DNA of 64,000 nt, taken from assembly GCA_002897115.2 (NCBI GenBank), contig BCIH01000001.1, positions 939,508 to 1,003,507 on the forward strand. The letters run 5' to 3'. Positions within the stretch are counted from its first letter, which is position 1. Each line of letters begins with the position of its first letter. The notes under the pieces were generated by a model, which worked only from the letters and a program-made list of their open reading frames with translations, made no database searches and was not told where the DNA came from. Shown here piece by piece: positions 10,251 to 21,996 of this stretch. This DNA is from Prototheca cutis. Taxonomy: Eukaryota > Chlorophyta > Trebouxiophyceae > Chlorellales > Chlorellaceae. Made by a program: the position numbers and the translations under genes.

Positions 10251-13200
10251 TCACTGGAAATCGTCATCGCTGTCACATGCCGCGCAAGGTGGTGCCCTGG
10301 TCTTGTCAGCTGGCTCATTGCTGCTGGCTGCTTTGCCAGGGTGCTTGGCCGGTGGTGCAGTGTGCTGGGGTCCAGCAGCCGCTTTGCAATTCGCCGTGAC
10401 TGCTGCTGCCCGGCCTTTCCCGAGTGCCTGCCGCTTTGGAACCGACTGAGCAACAGCTGTCCCAGCGTCGATTGGCGCAGCAGCAGCGCCGGGATCCACT
10501 CGTTTGACCTGGGAACCTGGCAGCCGCTTCCCCGTTGACTGGCGAGCCTTGGCTGTGCCCGAGCCTGGCACCACATTCTCCTTGTCGGCCTCGTCAGAGG
10601 GGCAGGGAGCCAGACATGGCAATGGCTGCAGTATTGGACCAGCAGTCGGGCCCCGGGCCGCAGTGACGACGGCCGGCCCTCCTCCTCCCAATAGCTCCCG
10701 ACTACCTAAAGGTGGAAGGCGCCGGTGCGCCCAGCCCACACTGGTCATCGCCATCGCCGCCCCCCTACGAGGTCCATCTGTGACGGCCCTGAGGGGCGGC
10801 TCGGGCCCGACGTCTTTGCCCGGGATGCTGAGCGTGAATGCAAAGCTGACCTGGCGCGTGCCCGTGGCCCGAAGCGCGGCGTCCGGCATGCTGTGCACGC
10901 TGGAGTGGTGGGCCCAGCAGCCCAGGTCCTCCTCGGCCGGCTGGCCCCTCTGAGGGGTGTGGCCCCGGAGCGCCGTGGGGCGGCGCATTGACGGGGGATT
11001 GGCCGCAGTGGCGGTGGCCTCTGGGCGCGTGCCACCAGGCATTGCCTGGTCGACCATCGCCGGGCCCTCCCCCTCGCACTGGGTCAAAGCGCCACCCCCG
11101 GCTGCCTCTCGTACGCGGCGGGCCACGACAGCGTCATAGGTGCTGGACCGTGTCCTAACATCGTGTGTAAACAAGTTGCGGAGCTCCTCGAGTGACAGGA
11201 GTGCGGCGCCAGAGGGCTGGGCGACAACGTCGCCGGTGCCCTCACCACTCTCATCACCTCCCGCGTCCAGGCCCGAGTCGACCACCTGCTGCAGGCCCTC
11301 CTTGGACAGCTGTCGCTGGTACACCCGCTCCTCGATCGTGCCAGTGGTCAGGAAACGGTAGACATAGACGCGCTTGCGCTGGCCGTCACGCCACACCCGC
11401 GCTGCCGCCTCTGTGTAGTGGGGAGGTGGCCCCAGGGGAGAGGGGGATCTTTGGTGGTCGCACGATTTCAGGTGCCAGCAGCGCATGGTGTGTCGGGCAA
11501 TGGAATCTGCTTTTCTCCAATCCCCCCCTTCAGCATGCTGCCCCACCGGCATGCACCCAACATGGCCAAAACGCTGTACGTTTGTCGTCTGCCGGGTTCC
11601 AGCTGGGGTCAAATCTGCATGCGTGTATTGTGGGTGTGCCGTGGGTTTCGGGGCGTTGGGCCAGGTGCAGATCGCCCATTCTGCATCAACTGTGGTAGAG
11701 TCGGGGTCCCAACCCCATCGCAGCCTGCCAGCTCACGCTGCAGCACCAGGCACACCCTCTGCCACCATATGTATGAGCACTGGGCGCACCCGCAAACCCT
11801 CCAAACAAAAGAAAGGTCCCCTTACAGGACGAGACGGTTCCCGCCGACAAGGTTTAGCCCACAGCCGCCGGCCTTGGAGGAGAGTAGAAAGGCAAAGTGG
11901 TCCTCTACGAATAGCTTTGGGGGGGGACGGGGTGGGAGAGGGGAGGGGGGTTTCCCACGAATTATAAACCCCATATGCCGGTGCAACGCCCAGTCCACAG
12001 GGCGCGCGGCCTGCTCAAGGCAAATGATGCTCCATTCCTCCCCCCCAGGTCGCCACAGAACAGATGGACGTTCCAGATGACAAACAGCACCCCACCCCTC
12101 CAATCTCCGCACCAACCCACCCTGCTCGTTGCCAAAAGCCTGCACCATTTTCTGGCGCTTTTTGATGGACGTGGAACCATCCAACCGCATGTAGGGATAG
12201 TCCCGCTCCCGGCACAACTGTTGGGGGGGGGGACATGGGCCCTGAATGGAGAGTGGCACACTGTCTGTTACGGCTGAGAGCATGTGCTCCATTCCTAGCC
12301 TCGCGACCATCACACAACAAGGGTTCTTTTCGAGGCCTGGGCCCTGAAGTCCCCGCCCCCACTCTCCTCCACACCACCAAAAGGCACTCTCCCCGGCAAC
12401 TTCCCTTAAGCTTCCTGCCCCCCCACCCGCACCTCAGCGATCAGGTCCAGGGTCTGGGTGAAGTTGGACACGACCACGATCCTATCGCTGGTCTGCCGGC
12501 GCAGCACCTCCATCAGGCCAGCCAGCACCGACAACTTGCCTGTGTGTGTGTGTGTGTTTTTTTTTTTTGGGGGGGGGGGGGGGCGGTGAACGAAAGGGCA
12601 CAAACACCATCATCTCGGGCGTGCACGCTTGGCAGCAACCCACCCGCAACGTGCAAATGACATAAACCCCCCACTCACTGGCCTGCACCACACACATACC
12701 TGACAGCTCGGGCCAGCCCTCGGGCAGGCTGTTCCCACCGGCGCCAAACATGCCAGGAGGAAAGAACGCCCCGGCATCAGCAAACCCGTCGGCTGGGTCG
12801 GCCCCCTTGGCCTTGGCTGCTCGGAGCGAGTCATAAATGAGCCTGTGTGCAATGCATAACTGGTGGGGCTGTCAGGCTCACGAGTTTTCATTCTTCTCAC
12901 GATATGGGCGATGGGTCACCCACATCCACGCACACTGTGCGGCCCCGCAGCACCATTACAGCAACAGACTTTGGGTGGGTGAGGAGTTTGCGGAGGGAGG
13001 TGATGGCGCCCAGGACGCGCGAGGCGCGCTGGCAGGAGAAGAGCGCGGCCGCGGCCTTGGATTCCAGGAACCGCGCGTACAGCGCGGCCTGCAGTGGGGC
13101 CATGCGGCAGCACACCACGGCCACGAGCTTGGGGGGCAGGTGCGCGCTGAGCAGGCCGTTGGTCCGGCGCAGAATGAAGTGGTTGACCAGGGACGAAAGC

Positions 13201-15260
13201 TCCGCGGCCCGGGCGGCGCCCAGCCGCACCGTGTCGCCGTCCGCACCGGGCTCCCGCCCCGCCAATATTGGGGCCTCAAAGTAACGCCGGAACCCCGCCG
13301 CGGGGCCCAGTACCCCAGGATTGCAAAAGTCCACCATCGCTGTGCGGTTGTTCGTGGGTGCTGGGGTGATTGGCGTATGGACACATGGCATCCATGCCTT
13401 TTCCCCCTCCATTGCCCACCCACCTACCACCCCACCACCGCCATCACAGCAAGCCACACAATGAACTACCAACCGAAAAACTCGTCGAGGCGGTTCTGGA
13501 GGGGCGTGCCGGACAACAGCACACGGGCACGGCAGGCCATGCCCGCAAGCGCTCGATTTGTGAGGGTCGCATCATTCTTCAGGCGATGCGCCTCGTCACA
13601 GACCAGCAGATCGCACGTCCCCGGGGTGCTGAACCGAGCAGCGTGCTGCCGAAAGGTCTCGTACGATGCAATCAGCACCTGTGGCGGCCCGACGGGTCCG
13701 CCGTTTCCAACAGCGCCATTGTACTGCTGGTGCTGCTGCTGCTGATGTCGACAACTGCCACCTAAAAACGCGTCCAAAGCCACCGCTACTTCCTCCCGGG
13801 ACTGCTCCGCCAGGGCCAGCGTCTTCACACAACCAGGCAGCCACTTGGCAAATTCCGCATCCCAGTTGGCCACCAGGCTGGTGGGGCAGCAGATGACGAC
13901 GCGTTGTGCTGCAGCAGGGGGTTCTTCCATGGATTCGACATCCACTCCGGGCGCCCGGCGCTGTCCGGCCTGGAGCAGCGTCCAGATCAGGGTGATCCCC
14001 TGTAGCGTTTTGCCCAAGCCCATGTCATCGGCCAAGATGCAGCCTGGGGGGTTTGTGAGGGGTGGGGGGACTCATTGTTGACAGGAATGCTCTTGTAGTC
14101 CCCTGGCCATTCGTTCGGTGCTGATGGGGACAATCCTAAACACCCCCCCAACACACACACGCACGCGCACGCACGCACACACGTACATGCACATGCACAC
14201 CGAGACCAGCTCACCTCGGCCATCAAAGGGTCTCAGACCGGCGACGCACTCAAACATGAAAGCAACCCCCTCGCGCTGATGGGGTCGCAGGCGCCCAGTG
14301 AGCACTGGGTCGACGTACAGCGGCTCGCCAATCTGGCCCTCGGCCGGCCGCCAGAGTAGGAGCGGCTCCACACCGGGGGGAAGGCCCTCGTAAGGATCCT
14401 GTTGGACCAAAAGGACGAGGACGGCCGCAATGCAACAAGCTTAGTGATGGATTGTGCGAATCGCACGGCTGTAAACATGGCAGAGAGGTACCACTTTGGT
14501 CGGGTCCAAGGAAAAGCATGCTACGGTGCATGCCTGCAACAAGCAATGCACGGCCAGATTTCCAACCGCACCTTTGACGGCGGTGGCGACGGCTGCGGTG
14601 GTGCACTGCAGGCCACGGCGCCGTCCTCTGGCGAGCTGGTCACGTCGATGACTGGTGGGTAGCTGATGCTGGGCGGGCAGGGGCCGCCTCCCCAGGGCAC
14701 AAACTTGTTCCGCCGGTTCAGGCACCGGCGCAGTGTCTGCAAAACAGGGTGAGGCCGGGGAATGCATGTTTGACTTAACTGTGCCACCCCAACATTTAGC
14801 CAGGAAAAATTAAAAGCTGCATTACTGCATTGCAGCACCCAGTTCACCGCCCTGCATGTGACCTACAGTGGATTTGGAGGGTGCATCTGGGTGCGGTGAC
14901 TTGAACGGCTTTTTCAGCTTGGCCTCGCCCTGGCTGACAAGCAGAAGCTTGGGCAGCAGGGGGCCCCATGCCACTTCCAGGCTGCAAATGATGCGGTTGC
15001 AAAGATAGAGGGCCTGGGCAGCAAGCTCAAAGAGCGCGGATTGGTCAGTGGTGAATGTCATTGCGCCATCCTGACAATTGGACGTCAGGCTTCCCACCGG
15101 AAAACCCTGCAAAATATTGGTCGACNCCCCCGCCCTGTTGCCCGCCCTGCCACTCCCGCACGCAATCTGCTCACCTGCCATCGAGCAGGGCCTGGATGTT
15201 TTGAGATCGTCGATTATCCCGTTCTTCCTGAGATTCAGGGAGGTCTTCATGATCGTCCAT
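10251..15260 (-). CDS. RAD54: RAD54 homologous-recombination translocase
   Basis: Twelve exons, all phases closing: 15260-15175, 14981-14867, 14736-14572, 14398-14215, 14043-13474, 13339-12970, 12842-12700, 12539-12433, 12217-12121, 11904-11826, 11614-11580 and 11410-10251, about 1036 residues. It is a Swi2/Snf2 DNA translocase that works with RAD51 in homologous recombination. Visible marks: LKKPFKSP and NRRNKFVPWGG, LRPHQREGVAFMFECVAG, Walker A ADDMGLGKTLQ, DEAHRLKN (motif II), LLSGTPLQNRLDEFF (III), VNHFILRRTNGLLSAHLPPK, IVVVSNFTQTLDL (IV), RLDGSTSIKKRQKMV, LLSSKAGGCGLNLVGGNRLVL (V) and ARVWRDGQ (VI). The C-terminal tail keeps the plant-type EEDLGCWAHH segment and ends DSDDDFQ, like the DDDFV end of Arabidopsis RAD54. 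One exon is only 35 nt. Confidence 0.95.
11580..11614 (-). other. RAD54: 35-nt micro-exon of RAD54
   Basis: It is flanked by a GCATGCAG acceptor and a GTACAG donor. It encodes [11 protein letters not shown], the conserved SNF2 segment after motif V (FDPDWNPAND in relatives). Joining gives [28 protein letters not shown] with phases 2 and 1, which matches the family without a gap. Confidence 0.93.
12541..12583. repeat. TG dinucleotide / poly-T / poly-G compound tract
   Basis: On the plus strand it reads (TG)n, then a T run, then a G run. On the sense strand of RAD54 it reads C run, A run, (CA)n and then directly the AG acceptor of exon 8. Confidence 0.9.
14155..14200. repeat. Imperfect CA/CG dinucleotide tract in RAD54 intron 4
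   Basis: An alternating purine-pyrimidine stretch starts about 15 nt after the donor of exon 4 (sense strand GT/GC-rich). Confidence 0.75.
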
Positions 15261-15670
15261 GGCGTGCATACCTCACGGGAGCTCCGTCCGGTGGGTACTG
15301 GCCGGCATGGCCGTGCGACCTTCCCAGGCCACCACTGAGTGAGCAACTCCAAATGACGAGCCGGTCATGAGTCCGGCATCTCCATCACATTACATGGCAG
15401 CGCACGGCATGGAAGCTTGCGGCAGTCTGCTGCTGAGCATGCTAGGCTGCCCGGTAATATCTGTTTCCTGTTTCGGCAAGCGGGCCTGCTCCGCCTGCTG
15501 TCCTAGCGAGTGGGGCAAGATCGCTGTTAGGCACCCGCCCCTAACAAGTTGACGGTTGAACAGCTTGGTCATGGAGACAGTACTCATTCTTTGATTTGTA
15601 ATGAAGCTTTAGTGGCGTTAGATTGCGCGGAAAGTGGGCAATCGGAACGCGCGCGGTGGCGCACGGGCAC
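15261..15670. other. 410-nt divergent promoter region, RAD54 / TPR-CS protein
   Basis: It lies between the RAD54 ATG (-) and the ATG of the TPR/CS gene (+). No other gene is visible. A 5' untranslated exon cannot be excluded. Confidence 0.55.
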
Positions 15671-18600
15671 ATGGGCGCAGAGGAGGAGGTGCGCGCGGAG
15701 CCGGCCTGCGTCCGGCAGGCCGAGAGCCAGCGCGCCGCAGGCAAAGCGTCCTTTGCCAAACGAGTATGCAATGGCATTGATGTGGACTCAATCGGGCGGT
15801 TGGTGACCTTTGTAGCTGCGCTGCCACCCAGTCCACCAGAGTCATGTTGGAATTTTGACCCCCCGGAGGTGCAGGACTATGGGGCCGCCCGTGCCGCATT
15901 CAGCACCGCCCTGGAGTGCCTGGGCTGGAGTGATGGGTTGTCTCGCAATTCCGCTTCCCCAGAGGTGGTAGACCTGGCTGCGACGCTGCTCTCCAACCGG
16001 GGCCTGTGTGCCGTGTGCGAGGGCCACTGGGAGGCCGCGCGGGCCGACGGTTTCGCGGCACTGGCCGTGGCTAGACGATGGCAGACTGATTTGCACTGCA
16101 AGACGGGGTTTCGGACGGCCCAGGCCTGCTTGATGTTGGGCGATGTCCCGGGGGCGACTCGGGCGGCTGATCTCGGCGGGTTGGACGCGGCGCCCAGCTG
16201 CGAGACGGCCCTGCTGTTGGGGCGCATCAAAGCGTTCGACACCGAGGAGCGGGAGCACCGTTGTCGTAGTGCTGGAACTGGCACTCCCCTGCCGACAGAC
16301 CGCCTGCAGCACCTGATAACGACGCTGGAGGTTGAGCTTGACGGTGAGGAAGAGGCTGACATCGACATTGGTGCAACGCTGTCTGAACTCAAGCAGTTGA
16401 TAAACCAGTCCAATCAGCAGCTGGTTCTCTTCCGCCTCCCGCGGCTGGAAGCGCTGCTGGCGACTCTGTTCCCAAGTGCACCCGGCGCCGTGGCCGGTGT
16501 GCTCCGGGCCTGTGTAATTACGGCTGATGGTAACAGCTCCCATGTGTGCTGGCCGGCACGGGTCCCGAGGCGCCTTTGTGCTGCGGTGGGTCTGGCACGG
16601 AGTGGGTGCTCTGTAGATGAAACCTCCGAGGCGCTGTGCACCCTGGGGTGGGCTCTGGGGACAGACCTGTGGCTGGCCGACCGCGCAACTAGGGCTGGCG
16701 GGCCCTGTGACGGGCTGGAATCCGATCTCTTGAATCTTCTGGCCGACGCCGCCTGGATCAAACAAGCGGATGCGCCGCTTATTCATGCTGTGCTCGACTT
16801 GCTCGAGGTGGTGCTTTCCCACTGTCACAATGGGAATGCGGGCGCAAGCTGCCCGAGGCCGGATGCATCGACAGTGCTCCTGCGGCTCTACAACACACTA
16901 GCTGAATCGGCGGCGGTCAAACCGGCCTCAGACACCGGGGACGACGCCGAAGAAAACTTGCCCGCCAGCGAAGCGGCTGCGCTGCGGGCTCTGCGTGAGA
17001 AGCGAGCGGAAGTGTACAACCCAGCATTGGTAGACCTGCGGCGGGCCACGCTGTACACGCTGCGTGCCGCGCTGGGCCGGACATCCCAACGCCCGGGGAC
17101 CTCGACTCTGCAAGGTGAGAAGATTAGCGGTGCTGCCGGAGTTTACTGCCTTCCTTTCTTTCCTTCCATCGGTTGGGGTACAGTGCAGGAATGGTGGGCC
17201 TAAGAGATGCCGTGCATCTGTTTCCAGCATGTTATTCTTTCGAAGAGCCCCCTCCTTTCACTCAAGGGGAAACGACCACATGATAGTCACAGTAGGAGTG
17301 ATGCGGATGACCAGATTCATCACCATCTCCCCCGTGCACGCTCAGGTCTGGTCCGCCTGGTGGGGGCCATCCACAGCACATCGCCCCGGCAGCTGGTGGC
17401 GGTGCCGGATGGTGCCGGGAGCACGCGCTATGAGCAGCGACGTTTTGCTGCTGACTACGCCGACAACCCTTCGGGTGGGAGTTGCAATGGATGCTGCTGT
17501 TCACTCGTCGAGCGCCACTGACTCGGCAACTGTGTTGCTACTGCTTGTCATCAACAACCGCTTGCGAATATGCGTGCCGCATGCATCGTTGTCATGCCCG
17601 AACCACGCCTGTTGCCTAACCCCTTTCCTGCTCCTCACACGCCGCAGGAGACTACCTGCTGCATATGGACCTCCCCGGTGTGCAGTCCCTCCCTGACCCT
17701 GGGCAAACAACCCTGCTCGCAGCGGCGCTGGGTGCACTGTGCTCGGCCCTTGAACGAGCGCGGGCGCCGCTTGCCCCAGCCGCACTCCAAGGCCTGATGC
17801 CGCTGATTGAGGAGCTGCTTGGTTATGTAGATAGTGACGAGATCACGACATTGGCACAGCAAGCCTGCCGACTGGCCTGCCGCACCAGCAGCGTGGTGCG
17901 AGCGACGGCACTCGGGAGCAGCAATGCCACGATCCTCGCGGCTGTGCTGTACACGGCCCCGGGCGCTGTGGAGCGTGCGGAGGCTGCGCGGAAGCTGGCC
18001 GCACTGGTCGTGGAGCCTTTAAAGTCGAGCAATGGAGGAGTGCCACCCCCGGCGGTGGTGGAAGCGCTGTGGCCTGCATTGGATCGGGAACGGCCTTCCA
18101 GTCCGGATGGCAGAAAGGGAGAAGAAGCTCCATGCGCGAGCAACACAAATGCTTCCATACCTGCGCTTTCGCTGCTCGCCTCCGGTCCTGTCACCGATCT
18201 AGCACTGGGTTGCCTGACTGCAGCCCAGAAGACATCAAACCTGGGCCCTGGGACCTGGCCCACGGGCGCCGAGTGGGAGGCTGCGGGGCCGGATCTCTGT
18301 TTGCTGCTCCTCGCGACGGCGGCGGCACGGCGTGCGGCGCAGCGTTTGGAAGCTGCTAGTGGCAAGGGACCCGGCTTTGCTGGGCTAGGACGGGGGTTCC
18401 TGGGCCGGCAAGTGCCGACCAAGGCTGCAGGAAAGCATCCGGCGGAGGATGCCAGTCCTGGTCACTCGAGATCGGAGGGCGGACAACCGGGCCAGGCTGT
18501 TGAAGAGCGGCGTCCAGGAGCCCCAGGTGTGGCGCCTCACCCAACCAGCCATTATGGGACAGCTGTCCCGCGCGGACAACCCCGAGCAGAGGTGCACACG

Positions 18601-19945
18601 TACCGCCGGGGAGCCGTGACGCTGCAAGAAATCGACGAGTTGCCACCGATTCAAGGACCGCTGCCAGCTGTGGCCTTGGAGGCAGGAGCAAATGGTGGGC
18701 TTGGTTCGTCTTTGGACAGGGTCAGTGACCAGCTGGTGGAGCCGACGCTCTCGGAAGAGGACATCAAACATGCCCCTGGTGCGAGCAGTGACGACGGCGG
18801 TGATGATGTGGAAGACCTCCGAGACGTGTACGACTCGGGGGCACTGGACCCAGCTGTTCGGCAGCGACGATCGGTAAGCTTGAGGTTGGCTTGGTAATAC
18901 ATTGGATGATTGGGGTAGGAATGCTGATGGCGACGAGCCCCACGCCACCACTCCAGAGAAATGCGGCCGATGGATACATCTACTCTCAAACGTCCGACAT
19001 GCATTGCCAGACGGTGCTTGAATACATCACCCGGCCACTCACCCAACCGTCCAGGTCTGGCTGTCTTTGCCAGAGAACAAGCGTTTCAGCTGGAGCCAGA
19101 CTTCCGGCGATGTGGCTTGCACATTTGCCGTGCCAACGGGCACCAAGCCTGCGGAAATCGAAGTGGAGATTGGAAGGACGAGGCTGGCGGTGCGACTGCG
19201 GTGGTACGGCCGCCTCGTGGACGCCGAGCTCTGGGACGGGGTCAAATCTGCCGAAGCCACTTGGTGCCTGGAAGGGACCGAGGTGGGTCCTGCAGATGGA
19301 TATGGTTTGGGTGGCCTGGGTTATTGGTGTTGCAACATGATAATACGCTGGCCCGTCAACTGCAATCACTCAAACGCTACGNNNNNNNNNNNNNNNNNNN
19401 NNNNNNNNNNNNNNNNNNNNNNNNNNNNNNNNNNNNCCCCCCCCCAAACACACACACACACACACACACACAATGCGTCTGCGCAGCTGCAAGTCTTGCT
19501 GCCCAAGGCGAGCCCCGGGTGGTGGAAGGCGCTGACCAAGGGAGGACAGGAGCGCAGCTATCACGAGCTGCTGCATGAAGCCGTGCATGCGGGTGCGTGG
19601 CCTTTGGACTATGACCTTTGGATTGGTTGTTATCGAGTATGGGGTGGATGTCGTCTTTTGAAACGGAGCGCCGGCATTGAATGCGAGGTCCAAGGGGAGT
19701 GTGCGGCGGCTGCCTGGTTGGATTTTAGGGTGGTTCCTGCTTATGACCAGGTTTCTGGCTCACAACAAGCATCCCCCACACCTGCAGATGAGCCTGTGAC
19801 GGCGTATGATGAGCTTGATGACGAAGCCAAGGACTTGATCGACGCCATTCGAGAGCGCCAGGCCTACATTGCCGCAGGGATGCTGGACCCCGAAGGCTTT
19901 GACGACTTTCGCGTGGTCATCGGCGAAAACGGCCTCCGTGGGTGA
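15671..19945 (+). CDS. Large TPR / helical-repeat / CS-domain protein, co-chaperone-like
   Basis: Six exons: 15671-17114, 17346-17474, 17648-18873, 19055-19282, 19487-19592 and 19788-19945, about 1096 residues, phases 1, 1, 0, 0, 1. The N-terminal part reads as helical TPR-like repeats (KASFAKR...DYGAARAAFSTALECL, LLSNRGLCAVCEGHWEAARAD). A long Ala/Leu-rich helical middle follows, then an acidic linker (DDGGDDVEDLRDVYDSG). The C-terminus carries a CS (p23/NudC-like) fold: VWLSLPENKRFSWSQTSGDV, then KPAEIEVEIGRTRLAV and TWCLEG, and ends DELDDEAKDLIDAI...GFDDFRVVIGE. CS domains bind Hsp90-type chaperones, so a chaperone adaptor role is inferred. Bases 15764-15874 look like an unspliced in-frame intron of 111 nt. 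Intron 4 contains an assembly gap. I cannot name an ortholog. Confidence 0.75.
19382..19436. other. Assembly gap (55 N)
   Basis: Unknown bases lie in intron 4 of the TPR/CS gene, next to a C run and a (CA)n tract, which probably caused the gap. Confidence 0.98.
19437..19472 (+). repeat. C run and (CA)n microsatellite
   Basis: It lies just upstream of the acceptor at 19485-19486 on the sense strand of the TPR/CS gene. Confidence 0.92.
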
Positions 19946-20033
19946 TTGCCACTGTGAAGCTGCTTTTTTGCCTTGACCAGGGACAGTTGTCCATTTCTTT
20001 TGCAAGGTGACCACGGTCCGTCCCAGTGCAGCT

Positions 20034-20038
20034 TTACA
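20034..20038 (-). terminator. TGTAA polyadenylation motif, VPS22
   Basis: The chlorophyte poly(A) signal lies about 117 nt beyond the VPS22 stop codon. Confidence 0.55.
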
Positions 20039-20154
20039 TGCATACCCGCTCCCAGGGCTTGTTTTGTTGCATGTCCCCCCGAGGCCACATATGGCAACGG
20101 ATAGTCGAAGATTGTTGCCACAATACATCCCAGTCAGCAGACCACACTTCAGTC

Positions 20155-21654
20155 TCAGTGACGAGCAGTCTGGAGGAAGGAGGCGATGCCCTCTTCCATG
20201 CCCACTCCGGGCACCCAGTAGGTGGGCGGCGCATCGCCGCCAGGGGGCCCTTGGTCCAGCCAGCCCAGTCCGCTGGCGAGCAGCTCCTGGACCGCATGCT
20301 GTGCACGCTGTGGCGTCCACTGCATCGTCGCCGCAAGCTCCGCGGCGGCGAAATAGCCCCCCGACCGCTGCATTGTCGTGTGGGTGTGGAGGTGAATTGA
20401 TGGTCGTTCATGTGCTTCCACAGACCGGGCCAGGGCACCACATCCACAATCCTCAGCCCTATCATATGCATGCATATTCTCTCATGCACAACAACAACAA
20501 TAGCAATAACAGGAATAGTAATGGCCGACCTGGGCAAAGGTCAGGGTGGCCCCCAGGTCGGCCGAGAGTTCAAGTGGCTGGGAGCGGACGTAGCGCCGGC
20601 CATGCACGCTGACCACGCCCCAGCCGCCGCCCAGCACCGCCAGCCGCTCCATGGCCCGCTCCAGATCATCCATGGACACAAGCTCCGCCGTGGACCCGCG
20701 CTTCCTCTGTGATGGATTGATTGGTGGCTGCCACGTGTTGGTCTGGTCACTGACAACACCTGGCCACCACATCACCCAGGTTGGTCAGCACCAGTTCTGC
20801 CACACCTTTCTAACAACTACAGCGCTTCCATTCCTCCTTTCCAACCTGGACGTGCTGGTGCAGGGTGCTGAGATCCACTAGGGGACCCACCGAGGTCCGC
20901 AGCGCCAAGCAGGCCTCGACGCACTGCACGCCGAGCTCGTAGTAGAAGTCTGCGGGAGCAGGGAGCATGGTGGCGGTGTGGCCAGGGCCCTCCACATCTC
21001 ACGCCACACACAATCCACTAACACACACCCCCCCCCCAACCCCCCCCTCTCCCTCCACGCACCGCCAAAACCCAGCAGCCGGTTCCAGATGCCCTTGTTG
21101 GAAGCCAGGGGGTCCACTCCAATGCTGACGCACATAGCATGAAACTGCCCCCGGAAGACAGGGTCCTTCCGGATGTCCGACCTGAGACAGGCGCCGAGGA
21201 GCTGGGTTTGTTTGTGTGTGGGGGAGGGGGGCCGGGGGATTGGCGCAGTGCTAATCCATGCAGTGCAAAGGAGCAGGGGCCCGCGAGGATGGGCTCCCCG
21301 TGTTGCACGGGAAGGCCACCACCCCATTCTCCATGGTTCCATTCCAACACATGCCCAGTAGTACACAGCCCGCCGAATCCACACAGTCCACGGCACCTGT
21401 ACTTTATGGCAAACTCCTCTAGGCTCTGCTTGAACATGGCCATCTGGCCGCGCATGAGCTCCAGCTTGGTCTGGTTGACATGGTCGCCAAGCACCTTGAA
21501 GGACTCCTGTGTGAATAGAGAAATCAACCAGGCTGGGACATGGGCTGCCGTGATCGAAGATAATAATGCATGGTTCAATACCACACTGTTCCCTGGACCA
21601 AACCTTGGCTGCCTGCGTCCGCTGTAGGCCCTGGATACCCGGTCGCCGGCGCAT
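20155..21654 (-). CDS. VPS22: ESCRT-II subunit VPS22/SNF8
   Basis: Six exons: 21654-21604, 21506-21397, 21181-21063, 20949-20846, 20706-20530 and 20367-20155, giving 257 residues, the same length as human SNF8. Every phase closes (0, 2, 1, 0, 0). Marks in order: MRRRPGIQGLQ start, coiled coil GQMAMFKQSLEEFA, then IRKDPVFRGQFHAMCVSIGV and DPLASNKGIWNRLLGFGD, FYYELGVQCVEACLALR (winged-helix 1), VHGRRYVRSQPLEL, and a second winged helix with YFAAAELAATMQWTPQRAQ and LLASGLGWLDQ. VPS22 pairs with VPS36 and two VPS25 copies to form ESCRT-II on endosomes, which sorts ubiquitinated cargo into multivesicular bodies. Exon 1 codes only 17 residues. Confidence 0.95.
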
Positions 21655-21996
21655 GACGCACGAGCCCCGTCAGGCTGGACCAGCACCCGGGCCTCGGGCA
21701 TCCAATGATTCCCGCATGCTCTGGAAAGTTACGCAAACACTTGAAAAAATACTGTGGAATCATGCGCCGGTCCGTCATATGCGTCCTGGCGTAGTGCAAT
21801 GGGGCCACACTCCAAGCCCCGATCGCCAACCCCTTGGCCTTCCGGGGAGGCAACAGAGATCACTTTGTGGGTCTCGGATTCCGGCCACATGCACAGGTGG
21901 TTTAGACGAGGAAACACACCCTCTACATGCAAGTTCTCACTTCATGCTCCGGAAAACACTTTCCTAATGCCCTTATTGTAGCGATACATATTGCAC
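21655..21996. other. 342-nt divergent promoter region, VPS22 / HSP20-like
   Basis: A compact head-to-head gap with no ORF worth calling. Confidence 0.6.
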
